Below, piece after piece: positions 34,701 through 40,415 of a DNA stretch of 40,415 nucleotides (positions are counted from its first letter, which is position 1; every line of letters begins with the position of its first letter). Below the pieces are notes generated by a model that saw nothing but the letters and a program-made list of their open reading frames with translations, was not told where the DNA came from and did not search any database. A program made the translations under genes and the position numbers. The DNA lies in NCBI GenBank assembly GCA_023382055.1, contig JAMCQN010000123.1:1-40415 (forward strand), read 5' to 3'. The stretch comes from Chloroflexota bacterium. GTDB lineage: Bacteria > Chloroflexota > Anaerolineae > J036 > Brachytrichaceae.

Positions 34701-35786
34701 TTATACACCGATCAACAGGATTTCACACGACGCCGCATTTCTGGACAGCGCATACTTATAAGCGCCATAGCTGGCTACTCGCACATGTTCTTTATAACGG
34801 CTCAGCATGCGCACCAGTTCGTCTGCGCCTGGCACGCCATCCCCCCGATACGACACCACCAGGATGCTGTCCTTGTAACGGCGGAACAGGTTATCGAACG
34901 CGGTGTGAATCTGCCCCCGGTCATTCCACGGATTCGGCTGGCGAAGCAATCGACGGTGCCGGCTGCCTCGATCGACCTGTTGCGCCCAGCGATCATACGA
35001 GGCCAATCCCTCCAGGAAATGGTAGAAGTCGCGGTAATCGACGCCGGCGCCGCGCACGGGCATATAGGGCGGGTCGATATAAACCAGGTCAAAATCGCCC
35101 GGGACATCAGCGGCGTCGTGGTTCACCGCTCGATTGTCCTGCCCGTTATCCAGTACGGCGCGGTTCCCCTCACCTACGAAAACCCGAAACCAGTCGTCAA
35201 ACGGCCGGTCCCAACTGGCCTTGTTGCCGAAATGACGCGCGACCTGCGCGAAGCGCAGATACAGGTTGCGGCGATGAAACAGGTTATAGGGGCGCTTGAC
35301 GATACACGCCTGGCACAACGCAAAGAACGCCAGCGCCTGTTTTTCCTCCTCAGGTAGCGCGCGGATGTTGGTGATGGTCTGGTCGATCCAGGCATTTTCC
35401 GTATCCGTGAAATAAACGCCGCCGAAGGTATCCTGCACGAAGGTGGGATACGTGAGTGACGGGTGGCGCGCGAGCAGCCAGTCGGTCTCTTCTGCGCTCA
35501 GCGTTGTGCGGCTGTTCTGAATCAGGGCGCTGCCGATCAGATGATTGAAACGCAGCGCATCGTTGTAAGTAACTCGCTTGCCGGCCTGCTTCAGGCGGTA
35601 CGCAATAACGCCCGTGCCTCCGAAGCAATCGAGACAGGTGTGGAAGTCAAGATCAGCCAGTTGGCTCCAGATCCATTCGGCCAGTTTGGCTTTGCTGCCC
35701 TGGTAGCGCGTCGAGGGGAAAACCGGCCGTTGCGCATCGCCGCCTCCACCCGGAAAACCGCCCGCTTGATGTAAACTTGCGCGCAT
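34701..35786 (-). CDS. D12-class N6-adenine DNA methyltransferase (orphan)
   Basis: This 361-residue protein has the SAM-binding motifs of Dam/D12-type methylases: the N-terminal TRYQGSKAKLAEWI, motif I CLDCFGGTGVIAYRLK, NDALRFNHLIG, and the catalytic motif IV DLVYIDPPYMP. The C-terminal ILVVSYRGDGV and ALSRNAASCEILLIGV are also typical. No restriction endonuclease gene is adjacent, so it is likely an orphan methylase or part of a defence system whose other part is elsewhere. The first 25 residues (Gly-rich) are not part of the fold. Its ATG overlaps, on the other strand, that of the next gene (bases 35784-35787). Confidence 0.92.
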   Translation of the reverse strand: MRASLHQAGGFPGGGGDAQRPVFPSTRYQGSKAKLAEWIWSQLADLDFHTCLDCFGGTGVIAYRLKQAGKRVTYNDALRFNHLIGSALIQNSRTTLSAEETDWLLARHPSLTYPTFVQDTFGGVYFTDTENAWIDQTITNIRALPEEEKQALAFFALCQACIVKRPYNLFHRRNLYLRFAQVARHFGNKASWDRPFDDWFRVFVGEGNRAVLDNGQDNRAVNHDAADVPGDFDLVYIDPPYMPVRGAGVDYRDFYHFLEGLASYDRWAQQVDRGSRHRRLLRQPNPWNDRGQIHTAFDNLFRRYKDSILVVSYRGDGVPGADELVRMLSRYKEHVRVASYGAYKYALSRNAASCEILLIGV

Positions 35787-36855
35787 GAATCAACTCTCTG
35801 TGCTATACATTTGTCCGTTAAGCCAGCAGCATCAGCAGTGGCGGCTGGCGGCGGCGCCATCCAATCTCAGCGTCACGATGAGGCGCTTCCCCTCACGCGA
35901 CGAAATTATAGGTCTCATTCCCCAGGCGGATGTGCTGATCACCGAACGCAGCGGCGTCATCGACCGCGACATGATCGCTGCCGGCAAACGTCTGAAGTTG
36001 ATCCAGAGGATTGGTTCGCTGTATTACGATATCGATCTTGCCGCCGCGCGCGAGCGCAACATTCCAGTGGCAATTCGCCCCATCCGCAGCGTGATCGCGG
36101 TGGCCGAGCAGTTGATGATGGAGATGCTGGGGGTGCTGCGCCGCGTCATGCCGCTGCAGCAGGTGGTGCGCACGCCGCCGGAGACATTCATGCTCAGCGC
36201 GCCGCTGAAGCCTGGCGACACGCCGACCGAACAACCCTTCACGCCGCGGCGCACCAACGAGGACATCTTCGCGTACAACTGGAGCCGTCAGAACAAGGTC
36301 GGCCTGCTGTACCACAAGACGGTGGGGATTCTAGGTTTCGGCGAGATCGGCGCCGAGTTGTCGCGCCGCCTGACGAACTGGGAGTGCCAGATCATTTACT
36401 CCAAGCGCGCGCGGCTGCCGCAGGAAACCGAACGCCAACTGGGTATTTCGTACCGCAGCCAGGAAGACCTGCTGCGCGAGAGCGATATCGTGGTATGCCT
36501 GTTGCCTTACTTCCCTGAAACCGACCAGTGGCTCAATGCGGCGCGCATCAGCACGATGAAACGCGGCGCGATCCTGTGCGAGGCGGGCAGCGGGAGCGTA
36601 GTGGACGAGAGCGCCGTCGCCGACGCTATTCGCAGCGGCCACCTGGCAGGCGCCGCTTTCGACACCTACGAATGGGAACCGATCAAACAGGATAACCCGC
36701 TGCTGGCGCTGGCAAACAGCGACCCGACGGCGAACATCGTGCTGACGCCCCACATCGGTTCGTGCAATGATATCCCGAAGAGCGAGTTCCCGGAGTTCTA
36801 CGCCAATGCGGTGCGCGTAATGAACGGCGAACCGCTCGAACGGCGCGTCGCATAA
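35785..36855 (+). CDS. D-isomer-specific 2-hydroxyacid dehydrogenase family protein lacking the usual Arg
   Basis: This 356-residue NAD(P)-binding protein is related to phosphoglycerate, formate and glyoxylate dehydrogenases. It has the dinucleotide motif VGILGFGEIGAEL, KMIAAG-like lid region, the Glu in DTYEWEPIKQDNPL, and the His in VLTPHIGS. The block that normally reads 'TARGGxVDE' reads AGSGSVVDE, so the substrate-binding Arg is Ser269. An insertion of about 35 residues after the first domain (PPETFMLSAPLKPGDTPTEQ and on) is unusual. A -10-like TAAACT at 35772-35777 ends 7 nt before ATG 35785, which suggests a leaderless mRNA. With the Arg lost, either the substrate differs or it is not a standard dehydrogenase. 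Confidence 0.85.
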   Translation: MNQLSVLYICPLSQQHQQWRLAAAPSNLSVTMRRFPSRDEIIGLIPQADVLITERSGVIDRDMIAAGKRLKLIQRIGSLYYDIDLAAARERNIPVAIRPIRSVIAVAEQLMMEMLGVLRRVMPLQQVVRTPPETFMLSAPLKPGDTPTEQPFTPRRTNEDIFAYNWSRQNKVGLLYHKTVGILGFGEIGAELSRRLTNWECQIIYSKRARLPQETERQLGISYRSQEDLLRESDIVVCLLPYFPETDQWLNAARISTMKRGAILCEAGSGSVVDESAVADAIRSGHLAGAAFDTYEWEPIKQDNPLLALANSDPTANIVLTPHIGSCNDIPKSEFPEFYANAVRVMNGEPLERRVA

Positions 36856-36863
36856 CCGGCGTC

Positions 36864-36901
36864 AGCCTTCCGGCGACACAGCCCGAGTCGCTGGAAGGGC
36901 T
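36864..36901. terminator. Bidirectional hairpin between convergent genes
   Basis: AGCCTTCCGGCGAC (36864-36877) pairs with GTCGCTGGAAGGGCT (36887-36901) with one mismatch and one bulged base, around a 9-nt loop. It fills the 50-bp gap between the dehydrogenase and malQ stop codons and can serve both strands. A short TTCTCC tract follows on the plus strand. Confidence 0.6.
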
Positions 36902-36905
36902 TCTC

Positions 36906-38387
36906 CTAACGGCCGTAAGCGGCTGTCATCTCCGCCAACTGCGATTTGATCGCGTCGGTGAGCATATCCGGCGTATAGCGCCAGCCCCAGTTGCCATCCG
37001 GGCGGCCGGGCATATTCATGCGCGAGCGCTCATCAAGGCCCATCAGGTCCTGCATCGTCGCAACGGTCATGCCGGCTACCGACATCATGAGCAGACGGAT
37101 CATGTCCCAGTGGATCTGGCTGCCATCGGCGCCGGTATAGCGCAGCACCTGTGCGCGCGTGGCAGGGTCCAGGCTTTCAAACCAGCCGACCGTTGTGTTG
37201 TTATCATGCGTGCCGCTGTAGGCCACGCAGTTGGGGATGTAGTTGTGCGGCAGGTAGGTGGATTTCGTGTCGGCCACAAAGGCAAACTGCAGCACGCGCA
37301 TGCCGGGAAACTCAAACGTATCGCGCAGCGCCTCCACTTCAGGCGTGATGATGCCCAGGTCCTCGGCGATGATCGCCAGCTTGCCCAGCGCGTTTTCAAT
37401 CGCATGGAATAACTCATATCCCGGCGACTTCACCCAGCGGCCATAGATGGCGGTCGGCTCGCTGGCCGGCACCTCCCAGTACGCCTCGAAACCGCGGAAA
37501 TGATCGATCCGCACAAAATCGTAAAGCCCGAAGGCCGCCCGGCAGCGGTCGATCCACCAGGCAAAGCCCTGCTGCTGCATCACGTCCCAGCGATACAGCG
37601 GGTTGCCCCAACGCTGTCCGGTCGGGCTGAAATAGTCCGGCGGCACGCCGGCTATGACGGTGGAATTGCCGTCTTCGTCGAAGTAGAACAACTCGCGATG
37701 CGCCCACGCATCAGCGCTATCGTATGCCACAAAGATGGGGATGTCGCCGACGATCCGGATGCCTTTATCGTTGGCGTAGCGCTTGAGAGCCAGCCATTGC
37801 TTGAAGAAGTGGTACTGCAGGTGCTGATAGGTCTGCACCTCGGTCTGCAGTTTGTCGCGCCACACTTTTACGGCTGACGGCTCGCGCCGGGCAATATCGC
37901 GTTCCCAGGTGTTCCACACCGCGCCGCCATGCGCGTCTTTCAACGCCATGAACAGCGCGTAATCATCCAGCCAGGCCGCGTTGCGCTCGCAGAACGTCCA
38001 GAAGTCGGTCTCCTGATCGGGCGTAGCATGCTGCCGGAAGTGCGCCAGCGACTTGCGCAACACCGCGTTCTTGAACTCGATGACCGGCCCATAATCTACG
38101 CGTTCGGCAGGGAATCGGGGGGCCTGCGCCAGATCATCTGCCGAGAGCGCGTTCTCGCTGACCAGTTGATCCAGGTTGATCAGCAGGGGATTGCCCGCAA
38201 AGGCGGAAAAGCATTGATAGGGTGAATCGCCGTACCCGGTTGGCCCCAACGGCAGCACCTGCCAGAGTTTTTGACCGGTGTCGACCAGGAAATCCACGAA
38301 GCGGTACGCATATTCGTTGAACTCGCCGATACCGTACCTGCCGGGGAACGATGTCGGATGCAGCAGCACGCCGTTTGATCTTTCCAT
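36906..38387 (-). CDS. malQ: 4-alpha-glucanotransferase MalQ (amylomaltase)
   Basis: MalQ (GH77) moves maltosyl and longer glucan units between acceptors in the cytoplasm, in maltodextrin and glycogen use. The protein has 493 residues, matching bacterial amylomaltase. The three catalytic acids are in VRIDHFRGFEAYWEVP (nucleophile Asp), AIIAEDLGIITPEVEALRD (acid/base Glu) and AYSGTHDNNTTVGW (Asp). GVLLHPTSFPGRYGIGE and LWQVLPLGPTGYGDSPYQ open it. The ATG at 38387 has a GGAAAAG site 3 nt before it. No glycogen genes are near. Confidence 0.96.
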   Translation of the reverse strand: MERSNGVLLHPTSFPGRYGIGEFNEYAYRFVDFLVDTGQKLWQVLPLGPTGYGDSPYQCFSAFAGNPLLINLDQLVSENALSADDLAQAPRFPAERVDYGPVIEFKNAVLRKSLAHFRQHATPDQETDFWTFCERNAAWLDDYALFMALKDAHGGAVWNTWERDIARREPSAVKVWRDKLQTEVQTYQHLQYHFFKQWLALKRYANDKGIRIVGDIPIFVAYDSADAWAHRELFYFDEDGNSTVIAGVPPDYFSPTGQRWGNPLYRWDVMQQQGFAWWIDRCRAAFGLYDFVRIDHFRGFEAYWEVPASEPTAIYGRWVKSPGYELFHAIENALGKLAIIAEDLGIITPEVEALRDTFEFPGMRVLQFAFVADTKSTYLPHNYIPNCVAYSGTHDNNTTVGWFESLDPATRAQVLRYTGADGSQIHWDMIRLLMMSVAGMTVATMQDLMGLDERSRMNMPGRPDGNWGWRYTPDMLTDAIKSQLAEMTAAYGR

Positions 38388-38542
38388 TGTCTTTTCCGTT
38401 TGTTTATGCGTGGTTATTGAGTGTCGTTTTCGGATTGTACCGCCCCTGTCAGAGCAGTCAACGATTTTAGTAAAACGCCCGAGAATGCCGCCCGGCGTTT
38501 ACCTGCGCCGGGATTAGCAGCCGCTATAATCCCAGAACAATA
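38388..38542. promoter_or_regulatory. Divergent promoter region between malQ and lepB
   Basis: In this 155-bp gap, a perfect TATAAT at 38525-38530 points to lepB, ending 12 nt before its ATG. This would leave a leader of only about 6 nt and no ribosome site. I could not find a convincing -35 or a -10 for malQ. I see no gene in it. Confidence 0.5.
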
Positions 38543-39172
38543 ATGGAAAGTACCGGAAATGCGGAGCTATCCGTAGAGCCTGCCAGCGGTGAAACCGTCG
38601 ACGCCGAAGTCATTGGAGCAAGCCCGCGCCTGTGGTGGCGCAGCCTCGCCGAGATCGCCGTCATGGTGCTGATCATCATTTTCGTGGCGAACATCCTCGC
38701 CGTGCAGACGGAGATGGTCGGCACCAGCATGTCGCCCGCGCTGAACGCCGGCGACGAAGTGCTGGCCAGCCGCATCACCTATGTGCTGTTAGCCCCGGAA
38801 CGCGGCGACGTCGTCATCATGCGCGACCCGTTGAATCCGAATGGGGATGTGGTTCGGCGCGTGATCGGCCTGCCCGGCGAGAGGGTGGAAATTCGCGGCA
38901 GCCAGGTGTTGATCAACGGCCAGCCTCTGGTGGAAGACTATACCGGCAACCCGCTGACCGTCAGCAGCAACCTGACGACCTCCATCCAGATTCAACTGCA
39001 GCCATCCGAATACTACGTCCTGGGCGATAACCGCCTGTCAATCAACGACAGCCGTTCATGGGGCCCGATACCCGGCGCCGACATCCTGGGGCGCGCCTGG
39101 CTGGTGTACTGGCCGCCGGACAGCATCAGCGCCATACAACAGCAGCGCTACGCTCCGCTGAGTGATCGATAA
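38543..39172 (+). CDS. lepB: Signal peptidase I family protein with Arg at the catalytic Lys position
   Basis: This 209-residue protein has one N-terminal helix (about 32-54) and the S26 peptidase boxes. The nucleophile Ser62 is in GTSMSPAL; box C reads [12 protein letters not shown]; box D, usually 'VKRVIGLPGD' with the catalytic Lys, reads [11 protein letters not shown], so the position is Arg105 (codon CGG); box E is [18 protein letters not shown], intact. In E. coli and Bacillus the Lys is the general base and K-to-R mutants are inactive, so this is either an inactive paralogue, a variant with altered chemistry, or a protein with another role. All else is normal, including length. It is followed by deoC after 17 nt. 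Confidence 0.88.
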   Translation: MESTGNAELSVEPASGETVDAEVIGASPRLWWRSLAEIAVMVLIIIFVANILAVQTEMVGTSMSPALNAGDEVLASRITYVLLAPERGDVVIMRDPLNPNGDVVRRVIGLPGERVEIRGSQVLINGQPLVEDYTGNPLTVSSNLTTSIQIQLQPSEYYVLGDNRLSINDSRSWGPIPGADILGRAWLVYWPPDSISAIQQQRYAPLSDR

Positions 39173-39189
39173 CAACAAGCGACAAAAAC

Positions 39190-39858
39190 ATGGATATCGA
39201 ACTGAACCGTTACATCGACCACACGCTCCTGAAACCCGATGCATCGCGCGCGCAGATCGACAAGCTGTGCGCCGAGGCGCTGCAGTACCACTTCGCCAGC
39301 GTCTGCGTGAACCTGTGCTGGACCAAGGTATGCGCCGAACATCTTGAAAAGTCGGACGTGAAGGTATGCACCGTGGTCGGATTTCCGCTGGGCGCCACCA
39401 CGACCTTGGCGAAAATGTTCGAGGCCGACCAGGCCATCGAAGCGGGCGCGAGAGAGATCGACATGGTGATCAACATCGGCGCGCTTAAAAGCCAGTTGCT
39501 CGAATTCGTACGCAGCGACATCGTGGGGGTGCTGTCATCGTGCCGGCGCAGCCGGCGCAAACAGGCGCTGTTGAAGGTGATCATCGAGGCGGTGCTGCTG
39601 ACCGATGAGGAGAAGCGCATCGTGTGCGAAATTGCCAAACAGGCCGGGGCCGATTTTGTCAAAACCTCAACCGGGTTCGCATCCGGAGGCGCGACGATCG
39701 CCGACGTCAGGCTGATGCGCGAAGTCGTCGGGCCGGATATGGGCGTGAAAGCCGCCGGCGGCATCCGCACGCGGGCCGACGCGCTGGCGATGATCGAGGC
39801 CGGCGCCACTCGCCTGGGAACCAGTTCCGGTGTGGCGATTGTGACCGCGGCAGGATAA
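39190..39858 (+). CDS. deoC: Deoxyribose-phosphate aldolase DeoC
   Basis: DeoC splits 2-deoxyribose 5-phosphate to acetaldehyde and glyceraldehyde 3-phosphate, in deoxynucleoside breakdown. It has 222 residues. The Schiff-base Lys158 lies in DFVKTSTGF, the proton-relay Lys187 in VKAAGGIRT, and Asp91 in [13 protein letters not shown]. It starts at ATG 39190 with no strong ribosome site (gap of 17 nt to lepB). It may be co-transcribed with lepB. A stable hairpin follows. Confidence 0.96.
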   Translation: MDIELNRYIDHTLLKPDASRAQIDKLCAEALQYHFASVCVNLCWTKVCAEHLEKSDVKVCTVVGFPLGATTTLAKMFEADQAIEAGAREIDMVINIGALKSQLLEFVRSDIVGVLSSCRRSRRKQALLKVIIEAVLLTDEEKRIVCEIAKQAGADFVKTSTGFASGGATIADVRLMREVVGPDMGVKAAGGIRTRADALAMIEAGATRLGTSSGVAIVTAAG

Positions 39859-39890
39859 ACACCTCACAGGTTTCTAAACCTGTGAGGTGT
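39859..39890. terminator. Bidirectional hairpin after deoC
   Basis: ACACCTCACAGGTTT (39859-39873) and its exact complement (39876-39890) form a long stem with a very small loop (about 13 usable pairs). The gene on each side ends at it: deoC at 39858 and the nucleotidyltransferase at 39901. The sequence is unrelated to the GACTTCTGCG family. Confidence 0.75.
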
Positions 39891-39900
39891 GACCGGGATG

Positions 39901-40191
39901 CTAGATCGCGATCATCTCCGGGATGACGATCTCGGCGATGGCGGGATCCATGCTGCCTTTCAGCACCAGTTCGACCGGCATGTCGACGATTTCCGCCAGC
40001 GCGGTTTGCAGGGCGTGGAAGTCATCGTAGGACAGCGATCCGTCGATGTCGGCGAGGATATCCAGCGGTACGCCGGGCGGGGCGTCGCCGCGCGTGTGCG
40101 GGCCGAACAGCCAGAGCTGCTCGACGCCGTAGCGGGAGCGGAGAGAAGGAAGGGAGTGGCGAAGAGCAGAGCGCCATATCGACGTACTCAA
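39901..40191 (-). CDS. MNT-type minimal nucleotidyltransferase domain protein (degenerate)
   Basis: This is a 96-residue protein of the Pol-beta-like MNT family often paired with HEPN toxins. It shows GVEQLWLFGPHTRGDA, where the usual motif is 'LFGSRARG', and then VPLDILAD where 'SDIDLLV' is usual. So the Gly-Ser motif is Gly-Pro, and the first metal-binding Asp is missing. It is likely inactive as an enzyme or is a decaying gene. The start is TTG at 40191 since no in-frame ATG exists and a stop codon lies just upstream. I found no intact HEPN or DUF86 gene next to it. Confidence 0.55.
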   Translation of the reverse strand: MSTSIWRSALRHSLPSLRSRYGVEQLWLFGPHTRGDAPPGVPLDILADIDGSLSYDDFHALQTALAEIVDMPVELVLKGSMDPAIAEIVIPEMIAI

Positions 40192-40307
40192 GCCCTAGAT
40201 ACCTGCGAATTATGATATGCAAGCAATGCCGGATCGTGTAAAAACCTACTTGGAAGGTTAATGGTTACCCCGTCATACTTGACTAGATGAGGCTTGGTCA
40301 CAATTCA

Positions 40308-40415
40308 TCAGACCGCCTGCATAAACGCTTTGAGGCCGATGTTGAGACTCAAACCATGCTCGAAACGATAAAGCAACGCCATCTGATAGACGAAGATTGC
40401 CCCCAAGGCAAAGCG
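40308..40415 (-). CDS. 3' end of an unidentified gene (possible transposase fragment)
   Basis: The minus strand is open from the window edge to a TGA at 40310-40308, giving 35 residues that include FVYQMALLYRFEHGLSLNIG and end LKAFMQAV. The style (short hydrophobic helix, then LSLNIGLK) could be the end of a transposase, but this is a guess from appearance only. The 116 bases between it and the nucleotidyltransferase (40192-40307) show no other feature I can name. Confidence 0.3.
   Translation of the reverse strand, partial: RFALGAIFVYQMALLYRFEHGLSLNIGLKAFMQAV

Noticed and set aside
40218-40262. A short plus-strand frame after the nucleotidyltransferase that might be a remnant of a HEPN partner
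   Set aside because: It is only a few codons long and no family motif can be identified, so it does not support a gene call.

Overview
The window looks like part of a GC-rich chromosome from a Chloroflexota (Anaerolineae-like) bacterium, probably a heterotroph. This is an inference from gene content and style, not from a marker gene: an energy-converting complex I operon, a QueG carrying an in-frame palindromic insert, a large exported S8 protease ending in a short aromatic/hydrophobic tail (YYMPVIMK), start codons placed directly behind -10 boxes, and sugar and glycerol catabolism genes. No rRNA, tRNA, CRISPR array, prophage or complete insertion sequence was seen.

Layout. (1) 1-8990, minus strand: a complex I operon transcribed nuoA-B-C-D-E-F, then an exported two-OB-domain protein, then nuoG-H-I. 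nuoI is cut by the window edge and nuoJ-N presumably lie beyond it. (2) 9001-9216: a divergent promoter region. (3) 9217-13804, plus: an exported Ser/Thr/Gln-rich protein, an OmpR-type response regulator, and a histidine kinase fused in one reading frame to a complete ApbE (FAD:protein FMN transferase) domain. (4) 13806-16910, minus: a giant FAD/Fe-S D-2-hydroxyacid oxidoreductase converging on the kinase gene. (5) 16996-19099, minus: a NarL-type two-component pair. (6) 19180-25532, plus: a small membrane protein, queG with its palindromic insert, and the S8 protease. (7) 25522-26121, minus: a 23S rRNA pseudouridine synthase. (8) 26171-29899, plus: a 7-TM protein and a NuoN-like protein without the usual channel lysines, then a YegS-type lipid kinase and a YigZ-family protein. 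(9) 29925-32198, minus: a bactofilin-like tail-anchored protein, a MITE-like fold-back element and glpK. (10) 32270-38387: a GHMP sugar kinase, a GH4 glycosidase, an orphan D12 adenine methylase, a 2-hydroxyacid dehydrogenase lacking its usual Arg, and malQ. (11) 38543-40415: a signal peptidase I with Arg at the catalytic Lys position, deoC, a degenerate MNT-type nucleotidyltransferase and the 3' end of an unknown gene.

How the parts fit. Complex I, the FAD/Fe-S oxidoreductase, glycerol kinase, GH4, MalQ and DeoC describe an organism that oxidises organic carbon through NADH or flavin dehydrogenases into a membrane electron-transport chain. Two two-component systems flank the respiratory genes, and one of them carries flavin-transfer chemistry in its kinase polypeptide. 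Small palindromic elements sit at gene ends and, once, inside a gene. At least five genes have a -10-like hexamer 6-7 nt before the start codon and no Shine-Dalgarno sequence, which suggests leaderless mRNAs.

The observations I would follow first are the kinase-ApbE fusion, the palindromic insert in queG, the K-to-R change in signal peptidase I, and the lysine-poor NuoN-like protein.
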